Below are positions 48,837 to 56,513 of a stretch of 64,000 nucleotides of DNA, piece by piece. Position 1 is the stretch's first letter; each line of letters begins with the position of its first letter. The notes beneath the pieces were generated by a model. The model saw only the letters and a list, made by a program, of their open reading frames with translations, did not search any database and had not been told where the DNA came from. The translations under genes and the position numbers were made by a program. The stretch lies in NCBI RefSeq assembly GCF_038070105.1, contig NZ_JBBPBZ010000002.1, forward strand, positions 1,810,001 through 1,874,000, written 5' to 3'. Source of the stretch: Methylocystis sp. IM3 (GTDB taxonomy: Bacteria; Pseudomonadota; Alphaproteobacteria; Rhizobiales; Beijerinckiaceae).

Positions 48837-49271
48837 ATGCGTCACAAGATCGCTCTGTTAGGCGCTTTGGCAATCGCCACGGTCCTTCCATCGGAAACCC
48901 TTGCCTGGGGGCGCGGTGGTTGGGGCGGAGGCTTTGGCCATGGCGGCGGTTTTGCCGGTCACGGCGGGTGGGGCGGCGGTTTCGGTCACGGCGGCGGCTG
49001 GGGCGGTCGCGGCGGCTGGGGCGGCGGCTTCGCGGGATGGCGAGGCCACGGCTGGGGCGGCGGCTTCGGACGCCCGCGCTACTGGGGCGGCCCTCGTTAC
49101 GTCGGCTACGGCTGGGGTTACCGGCGCAACTTTTACAGACCTGTCGGCTACTACTGGGGAGGCTACAATGGCTGCTACCGCCTGCGCCCTGTCTGGACAG
49201 GCTGGGGCTGGGCGCAAAGATGGGTAAACGTCTGCGCCTACCCTGGCTGGGGCTACGGCTACGGCTGGTAA
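48837..49271 (+). CDS. Exported glycine/tryptophan-rich protein (144 aa)
   Basis: Signal peptide (to about residue 23, ...SETLA|WG) then about 65 residues of GGWGGGFGHGG-like repeats, followed by a Tyr/Arg-rich region with two cysteines (NGCYRL and NVCAYPGW). Resembles glycine-rich surface or spore-coat-like proteins of soil alphaproteobacteria. aaaggagcg precedes the ATG. Function unknown. Confidence 0.7.
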   Translation: MRHKIALLGALAIATVLPSETLAWGRGGWGGGFGHGGGFAGHGGWGGGFGHGGGWGGRGGWGGGFAGWRGHGWGGGFGRPRYWGGPRYVGYGWGYRRNFYRPVGYYWGGYNGCYRLRPVWTGWGWAQRWVNVCAYPGWGYGYGW

Positions 49272-49746
49272 TCGCCTGAAGATGAAGCGTCTCGCGCGAG
49301 CGAGCCCTTGGCGGCAAGGATCCTTTTGCCGCCAAGATGCTCGCCCATCTTTTGGACGAAGCTTGCGTTCTCAAGGAAAGCGGGAGAAATTGCGTGGGCT
49401 GTCCACTTCGCCAATCAGCAGCGGCGTGAGCACGTCCTTCGCAAAATGCGTGGAGGCTATCGGCGTTAAACTGGCCGTAATCCCAGCTTGTGATACCTGA
49501 TTTTTTATCTCCGTTAAAATACACCCTGCAACCACTTATTGTGCAGAAGTAATCCATTACGCTTATTGCAGAGAGGTCCATAGCCCGAGCGGGCGCAGTT
49601 TGGCGAGTAGTTCTCGCGAGCCCGCGCACCAGTCTTGCATAGCCTCGCGGCGTTCCGGATCGAGGCGGATCGCGTTCGCGAAAGGCAGGCGGGGAAATTC
49701 TACAGACGTGAGTCGCTGCGCAGGATCACAAGGCGAGTGGTAGTGA
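49272..49746. other. Intergenic region of 475 bp
   Basis: Contains a strong hairpin at 49,307 and an AT-rich stretch near 49,500-49,560. Short ORFs across it lack coding character. No gene seen. Confidence 0.5.
49307..49336. other. Perfect hairpin after glycine-rich gene
   Basis: Stem cttggcggcaa / ttgccgccaag (11 bp, no mismatches) with an 8-nt loop (ggatcctt), 35 bp after the stop codon. No U-tract follows, so it may stabilise the mRNA 3' end rather than act as a Rho-independent terminator. Confidence 0.55.
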
Positions 49747-50181
49747 TCACCGCCGGCTTCGGCGTAAAAAAGGCGCTGCCGGCGCTGTGCAGGAACCGTC
49801 TGGAGTCATCACGATGTCTGCTTGCGGAGCATACTGGTTCATTGCGCCAGTGGCGGCGTCCACCCCGAGTCCAATGACTCCGCCGACGACCACATTTCCC
49901 GCCGTCATCCCGTCCATGTTCGATGCAAGGACGCCGGTTCCATCGCTGTAGCATTCCTTGCTGCATCGGATGGAGACAGCGCTTGAGCCCTTGGCGAGGG
50001 TGACGACGCCGGGCGTCGTCACCGTCTGCGTGCCGATGGATGGGGAAATAAGCGTGCATACGGCGCCGGGTGCGCCGGGTGTGTTGATGGCCACTGTTTG
50101 AGTTGTTCCGCGCGTCATGGTCGCGCAGCCCGCCATTGCCGTTGAAGTGACGAGGCCAAAGCAGAGCGCAAGCTTATTCAT
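49747..50181 (-). CDS. Lipoprotein, hypothetical (144 aa)
   Basis: Lipobox TAMAGC places the lipidated Cys at residue 19. The mature domain (VAINTPGAPGAVCTLISPSI then VVTLAKGSSAVSIRCSKECY) resembles PEGA-like or carboxypeptidase-regulatory beta domains, followed by a hydrophobic glycine-zipper-like segment NVVVGGVIGLGVDAATG. aaggaatt precedes ATG 50,181. Probably outer-membrane associated. Confidence 0.75.
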   Translation of the reverse strand: MNKLALCFGLVTSTAMAGCATMTRGTTQTVAINTPGAPGAVCTLISPSIGTQTVTTPGVVTLAKGSSAVSIRCSKECYSDGTGVLASNMDGMTAGNVVVGGVIGLGVDAATGAMNQYAPQADIVMTPDGSCTAPAAPFLRRSRR

Positions 50182-50355
50182 GTCTAATTCCTTTTTACGT
50201 AAGTCAATTTGACTCGACAAATCCACCGAAACGAGCTGCTCGCACGAACGCGCTGGGCCGCTGGGAAAGGTCAAATTGCCGACTGGTCGACGAGCGTCGC
50301 GCGGCGGCCAATAGCGGCGTCCAACGTCGCATAAATGGGTTCGGCCGTGAGTAAG

Positions 50356-50640
50356 TCAGTCTGCATCCGGAGACTCCGTTTTGGTTGTGAATGATTGCAA
50401 AAAGGCGAAGCCCTCCGCGTTGAGACCGTGCGGAAATCGCGTCGTCATCAGATAGGCGGCGCGGACGCGCGCTTGCTCTATTGTTTCGGGCGGAAATGAG
50501 AGAAGCGCCATCATGGCGAGGCGCTCGGCCTCGAAAGCGTCGTACTCTTTTGTCGTGCCGGGATTCTCCTTACATGCGTAGCGGAAGGCCCGAACCGCGA
50601 GCATGTGATCCGCGATAGCCTCAATAAGTGTGTTGCTCAT
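50356..50640 (-). CDS. Hypothetical protein (94 aa)
   Basis: Soluble helical protein beginning MSNTLIEAIADHMLAVRAFR. Its start overlaps the 3' end of the upstream gene by 20 bp, so both are likely in one operon. No recognised family. Confidence 0.6.
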   Translation of the reverse strand: MSNTLIEAIADHMLAVRAFRYACKENPGTTKEYDAFEAERLAMMALLSFPPETIEQARVRAAYLMTTRFPHGLNAEGFAFLQSFTTKTESPDAD

Positions 50641-51286
50641 GTGGCAGTTTTCGCTTTTGAAAATCCTGCGCGACTCCCGGAAAATGCAGTTCGATCGGAC
50701 CCCTCGCCGAGATCATGATCGGCCCTTCCCCAATGGGTCGCCCGTGTAGCAGGACGATCCCGACGCGGTCGGAGACAACCATCATGGCTGTCGGCGCGGC
50801 GCTCGCCTCGGAGATCGTTTCGCCAGCCGACGGATCGAGAACGTGTGATATTTTCGTCGGCAATTTCAGACGCGGCTCTGCGCCGGAAATCGACAGAGGC
50901 ACAGCCAGTTCGGCTGTAATTTGGGCTTCCTCCTGTGCGGGGAAGGCAGGGAATGTGATGACATGAAGCCCTTGACGTGGTTTCGCGAGGCTCGCATGCG
51001 CGTTGTCCTGGCCGGGCGCTGGCGCGCAATCCAGGATGCATTTTCCCACCCGGACAGTGAGGCGCCGGATAATTGCGTTGGGAGGCGACAGAATTGGAAC
51101 CGCGGCCTTGATGGGCATAGGTTCGACGCTGCGGAAAAAACGCGTAACAGTCACCGTTACAGCGGCTTGATGCGTCGAACACAGTTCGATGCACGTGGCT
51201 GTCGCCAGATCCACAACGGACCCATCCGGGCACAGTCCGATGGCTCCATCGCGCAGTTCGCGGAGCGGATATTCGAATGGTCTCAT
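50621..51286 (-). CDS. Hypothetical protein (221 aa)
   Basis: Starts at ATG 51,286 (MRPFEYPLRELRDGAIGLCP). Likely beta-rich, no signal peptide. Overlaps the downstream 94-aa gene by 20 bp. Possibly a conserved two-gene unit of accessory DNA; the family is not recognised. Confidence 0.6.
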   Translation of the reverse strand: MRPFEYPLRELRDGAIGLCPDGSVVDLATATCIELCSTHQAAVTVTVTRFFRSVEPMPIKAAVPILSPPNAIIRRLTVRVGKCILDCAPAPGQDNAHASLAKPRQGLHVITFPAFPAQEEAQITAELAVPLSISGAEPRLKLPTKISHVLDPSAGETISEASAAPTAMMVVSDRVGIVLLHGRPIGEGPIMISARGPIELHFPGVAQDFQKRKLPHEQHTY

Positions 51287-51675
51287 CGTCGTTCTCGGGT
51301 TGCTTGGAATAAAAAGGGGATGTGAGTGACCCGCCTGGGGTCGCATAAGCGCGGAGGCGGAGATGCGCCGCGTAGATTGCTGCGCCGCCTGGCGAAGCTG
51401 GCTGGCTGTTCCGGCCTTTACAGGCGCCGTCGGCCGAAGCAGACGGCAATCGCTTTATGGGAGGGTTTCCGCTGAGGTCGTCGCGTTCTCATGCCACGCG
51501 TGGCGCAATGATGATGCCGGGCCGCCATCGGCGGACCCGCTCGGTGGCTAATTGCATGCAAATATATGAATCAAAATCTAAAAATGCCTTCAGCGCCGCA
51601 AGCCGCGCCGTGACGAGGGCGCTCAAAAACACGAGATATCTTGTGCTAACATAAACAATCTTATACGCATTCGAG
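51287..51675. other. Promoter/intergenic region of the CARF-sigma54 regulator
   Basis: Gap of 389 bp between divergent genes. The part nearest the regulator (51,550-51,670) is AT-rich and includes ttgcatgcaa and a near-palindrome at 51,630. No coding sequence convincing; a 62-residue ORF at 51,363 looks spurious. Confidence 0.5.
51630..51645. promoter_or_regulatory. 16-bp near-palindrome before CARF-sigma54 gene
   Basis: cacgagatatcttgtg has one mismatched pair, 30 bp upstream of the start codon. Position suits autoregulation by the downstream Fis-type HTH protein or binding by another regulator. Confidence 0.4.
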
Positions 51676-53223
51676 ATGCGTATCCTGGTCTCATGGCTCG
51701 GCGCCGCCGATCTGAAGTCGCCCGAGGCCGAGGACAAGACCGACATTGGTCCGGTCGCCTCGACGCTTGCGGCGCGCGAATTCGACCGTGTGCTGCTGAT
51801 CGCCGATCAGGACCAAAAGCGCGTCCGGAAATATGAGGGCTGGCTGCGGGCGCGGCTCGGCGCCAAGAAGCGCGTTGACCTCTCGATCGCGCGCGTCGAG
51901 CTCTCAAGCCCGACGAATTTCGAAGAGATCTACTCGGCGGTCACGCACAACGTCGATCAAGAGCTGCGGGCTCTCCCGGAGCGGCCGCAGCTTTGCTTCA
52001 ATCTGAGCTCCGGCACGCCGGCCATGGCGGCGACGTGGGTCATTCTCGGCAAAACCAAGTATCGAGCCGAGCTATTGCAGGCCTCGCGTCAGAAGGGCGT
52101 CGAGACGGCCTCGGTTCCGTTCGATATTTCGCTCTCTCCCGAATTTGTGACGGACGCGCTGCGTCTTCCGGATCGCCGGCTTGAACAGGCGAGCGCGGGC
52201 GCCGTGGAGGCGGGGGTCAGATTCGGCGACATCATCTACCGCGGGCTGGCGATGCAGCGGCTGATCGCGCGGGCGATGAAGGCCGCGCCGCGCTCTGTGC
52301 CGATCCTCATCGAGGGCGAGTCGGGCACGGGCAAGGAGCTGCTCGCCCGCGCCATTCATCGAGCGAGCGCGCGGCGGCGCAAGGCGTTTCAGGTGGTGAA
52401 CTGCGGCGCCATTCCGGGCGAGCTCCTGGAGTCGGAGCTCTTCGGCCATGTGAAGGGCGCCTTCACGGGCGCGATCCGGGATCGCGTCGGCCATTTCGAA
52501 TCGGCGCATGGCGGCACGCTGTTTCTGGACGAGATCGGCGAGTTGCCGCTCTCCGCGCAAGTGAAGCTGCTGCGCGCGATACAGGAGGGCGAAATCCGCC
52601 GCGTGGGCGACGACAGGACGCTCCAGGTCGATGTGCGCATCATCGCCGCCACCAATCGCGAGCTTGCGGCCGAGGTCGCTGGCGGGCGATTTCGCGAAGA
52701 TTTGTTCTACCGGCTCGCCGTCCTTGTCCTGCGCATGCCGCCGCTGCGGGAGAGGGAAGGGGACCTCGAGCCCCTTATCGACGGCCTGCTCGCGCGGATT
52801 AACCAGCAGAGCGCGCAGGAGCCCGGTTTCACGCCGAGAAGCATCTCGGCGGAGGCGAAGAAACAGCTGATGCGCCAGACCTGGCCCGGTAACGTCCGCG
52901 AGCTGGAGAACACGCTACGCCGCGCGGTCGTGTGGTGCGACGGTGAGACCATCGACGCCGCCGATGTCGCCGATGCGCTGCTCCCGCGCGCGACGCCCCG
53001 CGGCGACGCCGTGCTGAACCGCGCGCTGGAGCCCGGCGTCGATCTGCCGGAGCTGCTGGCCGATGTCGCGCGGCACTATCTCACCCGCGCCATGGCGGCC
53101 GCGCAGGGCAACAAGACCCGCGCCGCAGCCATGCTCAGCCTGCCGAGTTATCAGACCCTCGCGAATTGGCTGGAGAAGTATGGCGTCGGCGGCATGGGCG
53201 CGGGTCCGGATGCGCGGCCGTGA
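51676..53223 (+). CDS. Sigma54-dependent regulator with N-terminal CARF-like (RtcR-type) domain
   Basis: Three-domain regulator of 515 aa. Residues 1-175 resemble the CARF domain of RtcR (MRILVSWLGAADL, SSPTNFEEIYS, and the ligand-loop-like CFNLSSGTPAMAATW at 107-121). The AAA+ domain has Walker A GESGTGKE (214-221), the sigma54-contacting GAFTGA (261-266), Walker B GGTLFLDEIGELP and the R-finger region. A Fis-type HTH ends it (AAAQGNKTRAAAML). CARF domains bind cyclic oligoadenylates or RNA end-derived ligands, so this should switch on sigma54 transcription on such a signal. rtcBA is not adjacent; a truncated hsdM is. ATG start with no other candidate. Confidence 0.88.
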   Translation: MRILVSWLGAADLKSPEAEDKTDIGPVASTLAAREFDRVLLIADQDQKRVRKYEGWLRARLGAKKRVDLSIARVELSSPTNFEEIYSAVTHNVDQELRALPERPQLCFNLSSGTPAMAATWVILGKTKYRAELLQASRQKGVETASVPFDISLSPEFVTDALRLPDRRLEQASAGAVEAGVRFGDIIYRGLAMQRLIARAMKAAPRSVPILIEGESGTGKELLARAIHRASARRRKAFQVVNCGAIPGELLESELFGHVKGAFTGAIRDRVGHFESAHGGTLFLDEIGELPLSAQVKLLRAIQEGEIRRVGDDRTLQVDVRIIAATNRELAAEVAGGRFREDLFYRLAVLVLRMPPLREREGDLEPLIDGLLARINQQSAQEPGFTPRSISAEAKKQLMRQTWPGNVRELENTLRRAVVWCDGETIDAADVADALLPRATPRGDAVLNRALEPGVDLPELLADVARHYLTRAMAAAQGNKTRAAAMLSLPSYQTLANWLEKYGVGGMGAGPDARP

Positions 53224-53266
53224 ACCCGCTTGCCGGTCGTCAGCGATGGCTTTACCCATAGTGCGC

Positions 53267-53284
53267 CGAAGCCCCCGGGCTTCG
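53267..53284. other. Hairpin between regulator and hsdM remnant
   Basis: cgaagccc and gggcttcg form an 8-bp inverted repeat with two central bases. Either a weak terminator of the regulator gene or an operator before hsdM. No sigma54 -24/-12 element of canonical spacing is seen in the 97-bp gap. Confidence 0.4.
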
Positions 53285-53320
53285 ATTTGGCTTCTTTGAT
53301 CAGGGAATTGCGCCAACCCC

Positions 53321-53554
53321 ATGCTCACCGGCGAAATCCGCAATCAGGTCGACAAGATATGGGACGCCTTCTGGTCCGGCGGCGTCTCCAATCCGCTCTC
53401 TGTCATCGAGCAGATCACCTACCTCCTGTTCATCCAGCAGCTGGAAGAAATACGGCTTGTGGTAGAAACCTCGACCATCCATGTCTGGAGCCCGCACTTC
53501 GCGGCGAGTTCACCCAGTAGGTTGCCAAGGCATGGATATGGGACGCGCCAGTGA
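53321..53554 (+). pseudogene. Truncated type I restriction-modification methylase HsdM N-terminus
   Basis: The first 43 codons read MLTGEIRNQVDKIWDAFWSG, followed by VSNPLSVIEQITYLLFIQQLEE, which is the conserved start of HsdM proteins. After base 53,449 the similarity ends in unrelated sequence and the frame stops at 53,554. No SAM motif or NPPF domain remains, so it cannot be active. It is the first gene downstream of the CARF-sigma54 regulator. Confidence 0.8.
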
Positions 53555-53725
53555 GCGCTATTCGGACGGTCGTATTCATTCTTGCGTGAGCGGGATAAGG
53601 GATTCCCAAAAGATTTACGGGCTAAGCGCGCCGCCAGCAGCTCGGTGTTTGAGCGCTCCGCGGCCCGAACGGTTGCGGCACCGAAGCCGCCTTGCGCCTT
53701 CCACACGTCAAATCGGAACTAGGGG

Positions 53726-53983
53726 CTAATGGCGGCGCTTCCGGAGCTCAGAAGGACAATTGTTCGGCGGGCAAAAGCCGGGATTGCACAGGCCTTGGCT
53801 CTCCCACGCCGCTCCATTACACCAATATTTTGTGCAAGTTCCCCAATGGTTACATTCGGTTTTGCAAGTTGCTCCTCGCGGGCTACAGGCAAGCGCTTCT
53901 CCTCCCAGCAACATCAAACTATAGCCAATTAATGCGACCAAGGCTGAATGCCGAGCGAACGCTGTCAAGCGTAGGTTTCGCAT
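53726..53983 (-). CDS. Exported cysteine-rich small protein (85 aa)
   Basis: Signal peptide (residues 1-32, ...GGEALA|CS) and a 53-residue mature peptide with eight cysteines at 33, 40, 44, 50, 55, 66, 71 and 76, rich in Asn, Trp and Gly (KTECNHWGTCTKYWCNG). This spacing suggests four disulfides, as in defensin-like or small toxin/antimicrobial folds. A ggggaatt stretch precedes ATG 53,983. No family recognised; lies in decayed accessory DNA. Confidence 0.55.
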   Translation of the reverse strand: MRNLRLTAFARHSALVALIGYSLMLLGGEALACSPRGATCKTECNHWGTCTKYWCNGAAWESQGLCNPGFCPPNNCPSELRKRRH

Positions 53984-54237
53984 CACCAATTCCCCTCATG
54001 TATCCGGCAAGCACGATAATTTCGCTTTGAAGCGCCGCATACGGGCGTAATGCGGTGCCTAGCAAAATTCGCAAAACCCACTAACGGTTCCGCCTGTTAT
54101 CCGTGTGCGTTTCTTGAAATGGTCGGTGTGCAAAACTTTAGAGTTTTGCAAGCACACGTCGAGCCCTTGAAAATCAGGGTCTTGGCGTATGCAAAAGTTT
54201 ATTGCGAAAGTTTCGGCTTTCCGGCACGCTGCCAGCG
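53984..54237. other. Intergenic region, nothing recognised
   Basis: AT-richer stretch between the Cys-rich gene and the resolvase remnant. Contains a short imperfect repeat around gtgcaaaactttagagttttgcaagcac, which folds as a hairpin (54,128-54,155: caaaact and agttttg arms). No ORF with coding character. Confidence 0.45.
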
Positions 54238-54385
54238 TGATTTTCGGCTACGCCCGCGTTTCGACCGACGGCCAGAGCGTTGGCGCTCAGATTGCGGCTT
54301 TGTCTCACGCCGCATCAGCGCGGTGAGGCCTTGCGTGACTTTGCCAAGGGCAAGGCGACGCAGGCCGCCCTTGCGCGGCGGCGCG
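54238..54385 (+). pseudogene. Serine recombinase (resolvase) remnant 1
   Basis: From GTG 54,238 the frame reads VIFGYARVSTDGQSVGAQIA, the catalytic N-terminus of resolvases with the nucleophile Ser in YARVSTDGQ, and stops after about 29 codons. In another frame just downstream FAKGKATQAALARR matches the C-terminal HTH part. The middle of the gene is deleted, so it is a decayed pseudogene. Confidence 0.75.
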
Positions 54386-54439
54386 GAGCATGTTTCGAGG
54401 CTCGTGCCATGAGCAATACAGCGAAGATGTGGGGCGACC

Positions 54440-54928
54440 ATGTCAACTGAAATGGGAGAATATCTCGTCGGAGCTTACTTAAAACTGGTGCTAAAATGCA
54501 GCGTCGTTGATTACAACGCGCGCCCACCGGGTGGCGGCCTTCAAGGTCTGGGGGAGCTCGATGTCATCGGGTTCGATCTCCTTAACCGGAACGCATACCT
54601 CTGCGAGGTGACGACTCACTTGGATGGGTTGCTCATAGGCAAAGGCACCGACGCCACCATAAAGAAACTTTCGGATAAGCATCGTCGTCAGCAAGAGTAT
54701 GCCGCGAGGTTTTTGAATGGTTTCACACCGCGCTTTATGTTCTGGTCTCCGATTGTGAGAACTGGTCTTGTGGAGCAGCTCAAAACTCTCACTGGCTTCG
54801 AACTCTTCATCAACCATGGCTATAGCAACGCGATCAAGCAGTTACGCGAATTGGCGAGAACCTCCACAGCAGACGCTAACAATCCAGCATTTCGGGTTCT
54901 GCAAATTCTGGAGCACACGCGGCGCTGA
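54440..54928 (+). CDS. Hypothetical protein with PD-(D/E)XK-like nuclease motif (162 aa)
   Basis: Soluble protein of 162 aa. An N-terminal helix with Glu7 precedes GELDVIGFDLLNRNAYLCEV, where Asp41 and Glu56-Val-Thr58 line up as the D and (D/E)-x-(K) positions of PD-(D/E)XK nucleases; the usual Lys is Thr. Homologues of this sort often occur in defence islands. ATG at 54,440 with gggg upstream; second ATG 12 bp on. Lower GC than core genes. Nuclease activity is inference. Confidence 0.5.
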   Translation: MSTEMGEYLVGAYLKLVLKCSVVDYNARPPGGGLQGLGELDVIGFDLLNRNAYLCEVTTHLDGLLIGKGTDATIKKLSDKHRRQQEYAARFLNGFTPRFMFWSPIVRTGLVEQLKTLTGFELFINHGYSNAIKQLRELARTSTADANNPAFRVLQILEHTRR

Positions 54929-55018
54929 TGCTCAGACGCTAGCCCGGCCGGAGGGGGCGACGCTTTGGGCGTCATAACGAACTCGGGGGCGTTCAAGGTG
55001 CGTAAGGCGTTTGAGAGC

Positions 55019-55040
55019 GGTGCCCCCCTGGCCGGAGTCG
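55019..55040. other. Degenerate copy of tRNA-Leu 3' end (candidate att site)
   Basis: ggtgcccc, then two additional C, then the stretch tggccggagtcg, matches the 3' end of the tRNA-Leu gene at 62,151 (ggtgcccctggccggagtcg) apart from the inserted bases. Direct repeats of a tRNA 3' end define island ends for P4-type integrases. This would be the distal att of a 7.1-kb island ending at the tRNA. Confidence 0.55.
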
Positions 55041-55175
55041 CCACCTGTTGATTTTGCTTTCGTTTCTGGTGCGCCTACATAAAAATTACAAATTTCGGTA
55101 TGGCGAGCATTCGTCCGATATCGCCAGCACGGTTGTGCCTCCGCTTGTGGCAGGCGCCGATTGAATCGAGTGAGA

Positions 55176-55376
55176 CTAATCCACCTCAGCCTCTATCCTT
55201 TGAGTCTTTCGCGTGGGCTCGGGACGCTGGAGATCGAAATTGTCCTGGCTCAGCTCTCGGCTTGGAATTTTTTTTTCTGCAATAAGAGCCGCGAATGTTT
55301 GATGAACTTCCGCTACTTCCTTTTGGCTGAGCACACGAACAGCCGGTTTTTCATACGGAGATTTGAATTTTTGCAT
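55176..55376 (-). CDS. Possible small charged protein (66 aa)
   Basis: Begins MQKFKSPYEKPAVRVLSQKE with gagga 8 nt upstream. Charged, helical, protein-like composition, no family. The opposite strand also has an ORF (55,161), which looks less protein-like. A start at 55,433 would add 19 residues. Confidence 0.35.
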   Translation of the reverse strand: MQKFKSPYEKPAVRVLSQKEVAEVHQTFAALIAEKKIPSRELSQDNFDLQRPEPTRKTQRIEAEVD

Positions 55377-55526
55377 TCTAAAATCCTCACTCGCTACTTC
55401 CCGCCGGCTGATAAAACAATGTTTAATATCCATTGTTTAGCTAGCTGTGGAAACTACGTAACCGCTGAAGAGTCTGCAGTGTGGCGAATGGCTGGCTTTA
55501 ACTGAGGCGCAGCGCGCGGCACCTCG

Positions 55527-55690
55527 CTAGTTTCCGATCAAGCCAAACAGCATTGCGGAAATCAACCTCAGCTCGTTGTAAGTGCTGTTCGCAGATGCAA
55601 TGAGCAGGCCCAAGATCAGTGCGACCATGGTGCCAATCAGCCCGTTTACAAGCTTAATAACGTCCCGGCCGCAGCGGCCTGGGTGACCAG
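55527..55690 (-). pseudogene. Fragment of a DUF4239/bestrophin-like membrane protein
   Basis: No start codon is present, and translation gives VNGLIGTMVALILGLLIASA then NSTYNELRLISAMLFGLIGN followed by a stop. It resembles the first membrane segment of DUF4239 proteins (which typically read GTMAALVLGLLxASAK). Only this piece remains, next to the 3' end of the two-TM gene, so it is a truncated relic. Confidence 0.4.
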
Positions 55691-55699
55691 AAGTTGGAT

Positions 55700-56248
55700 T
55701 TACACCGGCCCACTATTGTGAGGTTTTAGGGCACTTTCTGCGTCCCGTATGTAAATTGCAATTCGATCTCGTTCGCCTTCTGAATCATGGATGATCTGTG
55801 CCGCGATAATCGCCTTATCCGACGATGGATCACGCGCACGCCAACGATTCACAATTCTCATTGAGAGTATCCTTAAGTCATGAACCGCGCGCACATGGAC
55901 ATTTCTAAGCAGTCCTCTTGGATTAATACTATCAACAGAGACGCAGCCACTTGCGATTGCGCTTAATACCATTGTTGGTATTTCTTGGTGAAAATAAGCC
56001 AATAACGCAGCAAGCGCGGACGAAATTATTGCTGGTATTTTTAGAAACCAAAACGCTAAAGCATCTCTTTTAGCATCTTTTTCGTTTCCTGCAGCCCACT
56101 CCTCAAGTTCACTAAGGAGGTCTGCTAGATTATCTGGCATGTCACTCGGTCGGGCTTGCGGTTGCTTTCCGAACGGCCACCACCAATGTGGACCTGCCTG
56201 ACGTGGAGGTGGAGCTGCACGTGGAGGTGGGGCTGCGACAATGCTCAT
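55700..56248 (-). CDS. Two-TM protein, SLATT-like candidate effector (182 aa)
   Basis: A Pro-rich N-terminus (APPPRAAPPPRQAG) is followed by a helical segment (LADLLSELEEWAA), two membrane helices (about residues 68-85 FWFLKIPAIISSALAALLAY and 91-107 TMVLSAIASGCVSV), then a charged cytosolic helical region with VHDLRILSMRIVNRW. This layout resembles SLATT effector domains of CBASS-type systems, which form membrane pores. ATG 56,248 has ggag 8 nt upstream; the frame runs to 56,521. No synthase partner is identified nearby. Confidence 0.5.
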   Translation of the reverse strand: MSIVAAPPPRAAPPPRQAGPHWWWPFGKQPQARPSDMPDNLADLLSELEEWAAGNEKDAKRDALAFWFLKIPAIISSALAALLAYFHQEIPTMVLSAIASGCVSVDSINPRGLLRNVHVRAVHDLRILSMRIVNRWRARDPSSDKAIIAAQIIHDSEGERDRIAIYIRDAESALKPHNSGPV

Positions 56249-56513
56249 CCATGCGACTCCAGATGGTGCTAATATACTCACCATTATCCACGATTTTTGC
56301 ACCCGGCAAGGCGGATTGCTTGTGCACAAGTCAAAGCTTTTGAGACGGGCGCAAGGAGAAAGGGCCGCCCAGAGCGGTCTCTGTGTTTTAGAGAATTGAG
56401 CGTTATGGGATTGGCACGTGTGAATCATTGGGTGCCGGATTCGCGCAGCTCGTGCGCGAAAAAAGCGTTGTGAGCGAGCGCCGCGCTCGCTCGCAGCAAG
56501 GAGGCGAGGGCGC

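Noticed and set aside
49635..49877. 80-codon plus-strand frame
   Set aside because: Antisense to the lipoprotein gene with Arg-rich composition.
53224..53320. sigma54 -24/-12 promoter before hsdM
   Set aside because: TGGC words occur (for example near 53,247), but none has TGC at the required distance.
53419..53706. Minus-strand frame with RSRKNEYDRPNSAHWRV, possible transposase piece
   Set aside because: Looks partly protein-like but matches no family I recognise and lies over the hsdM remnant; not enough evidence.
55161..55505. 114-codon plus-strand frame
   Set aside because: No ribosome site and odd composition (runs of Phe); the minus-strand frame at 55,176 is more protein-like.
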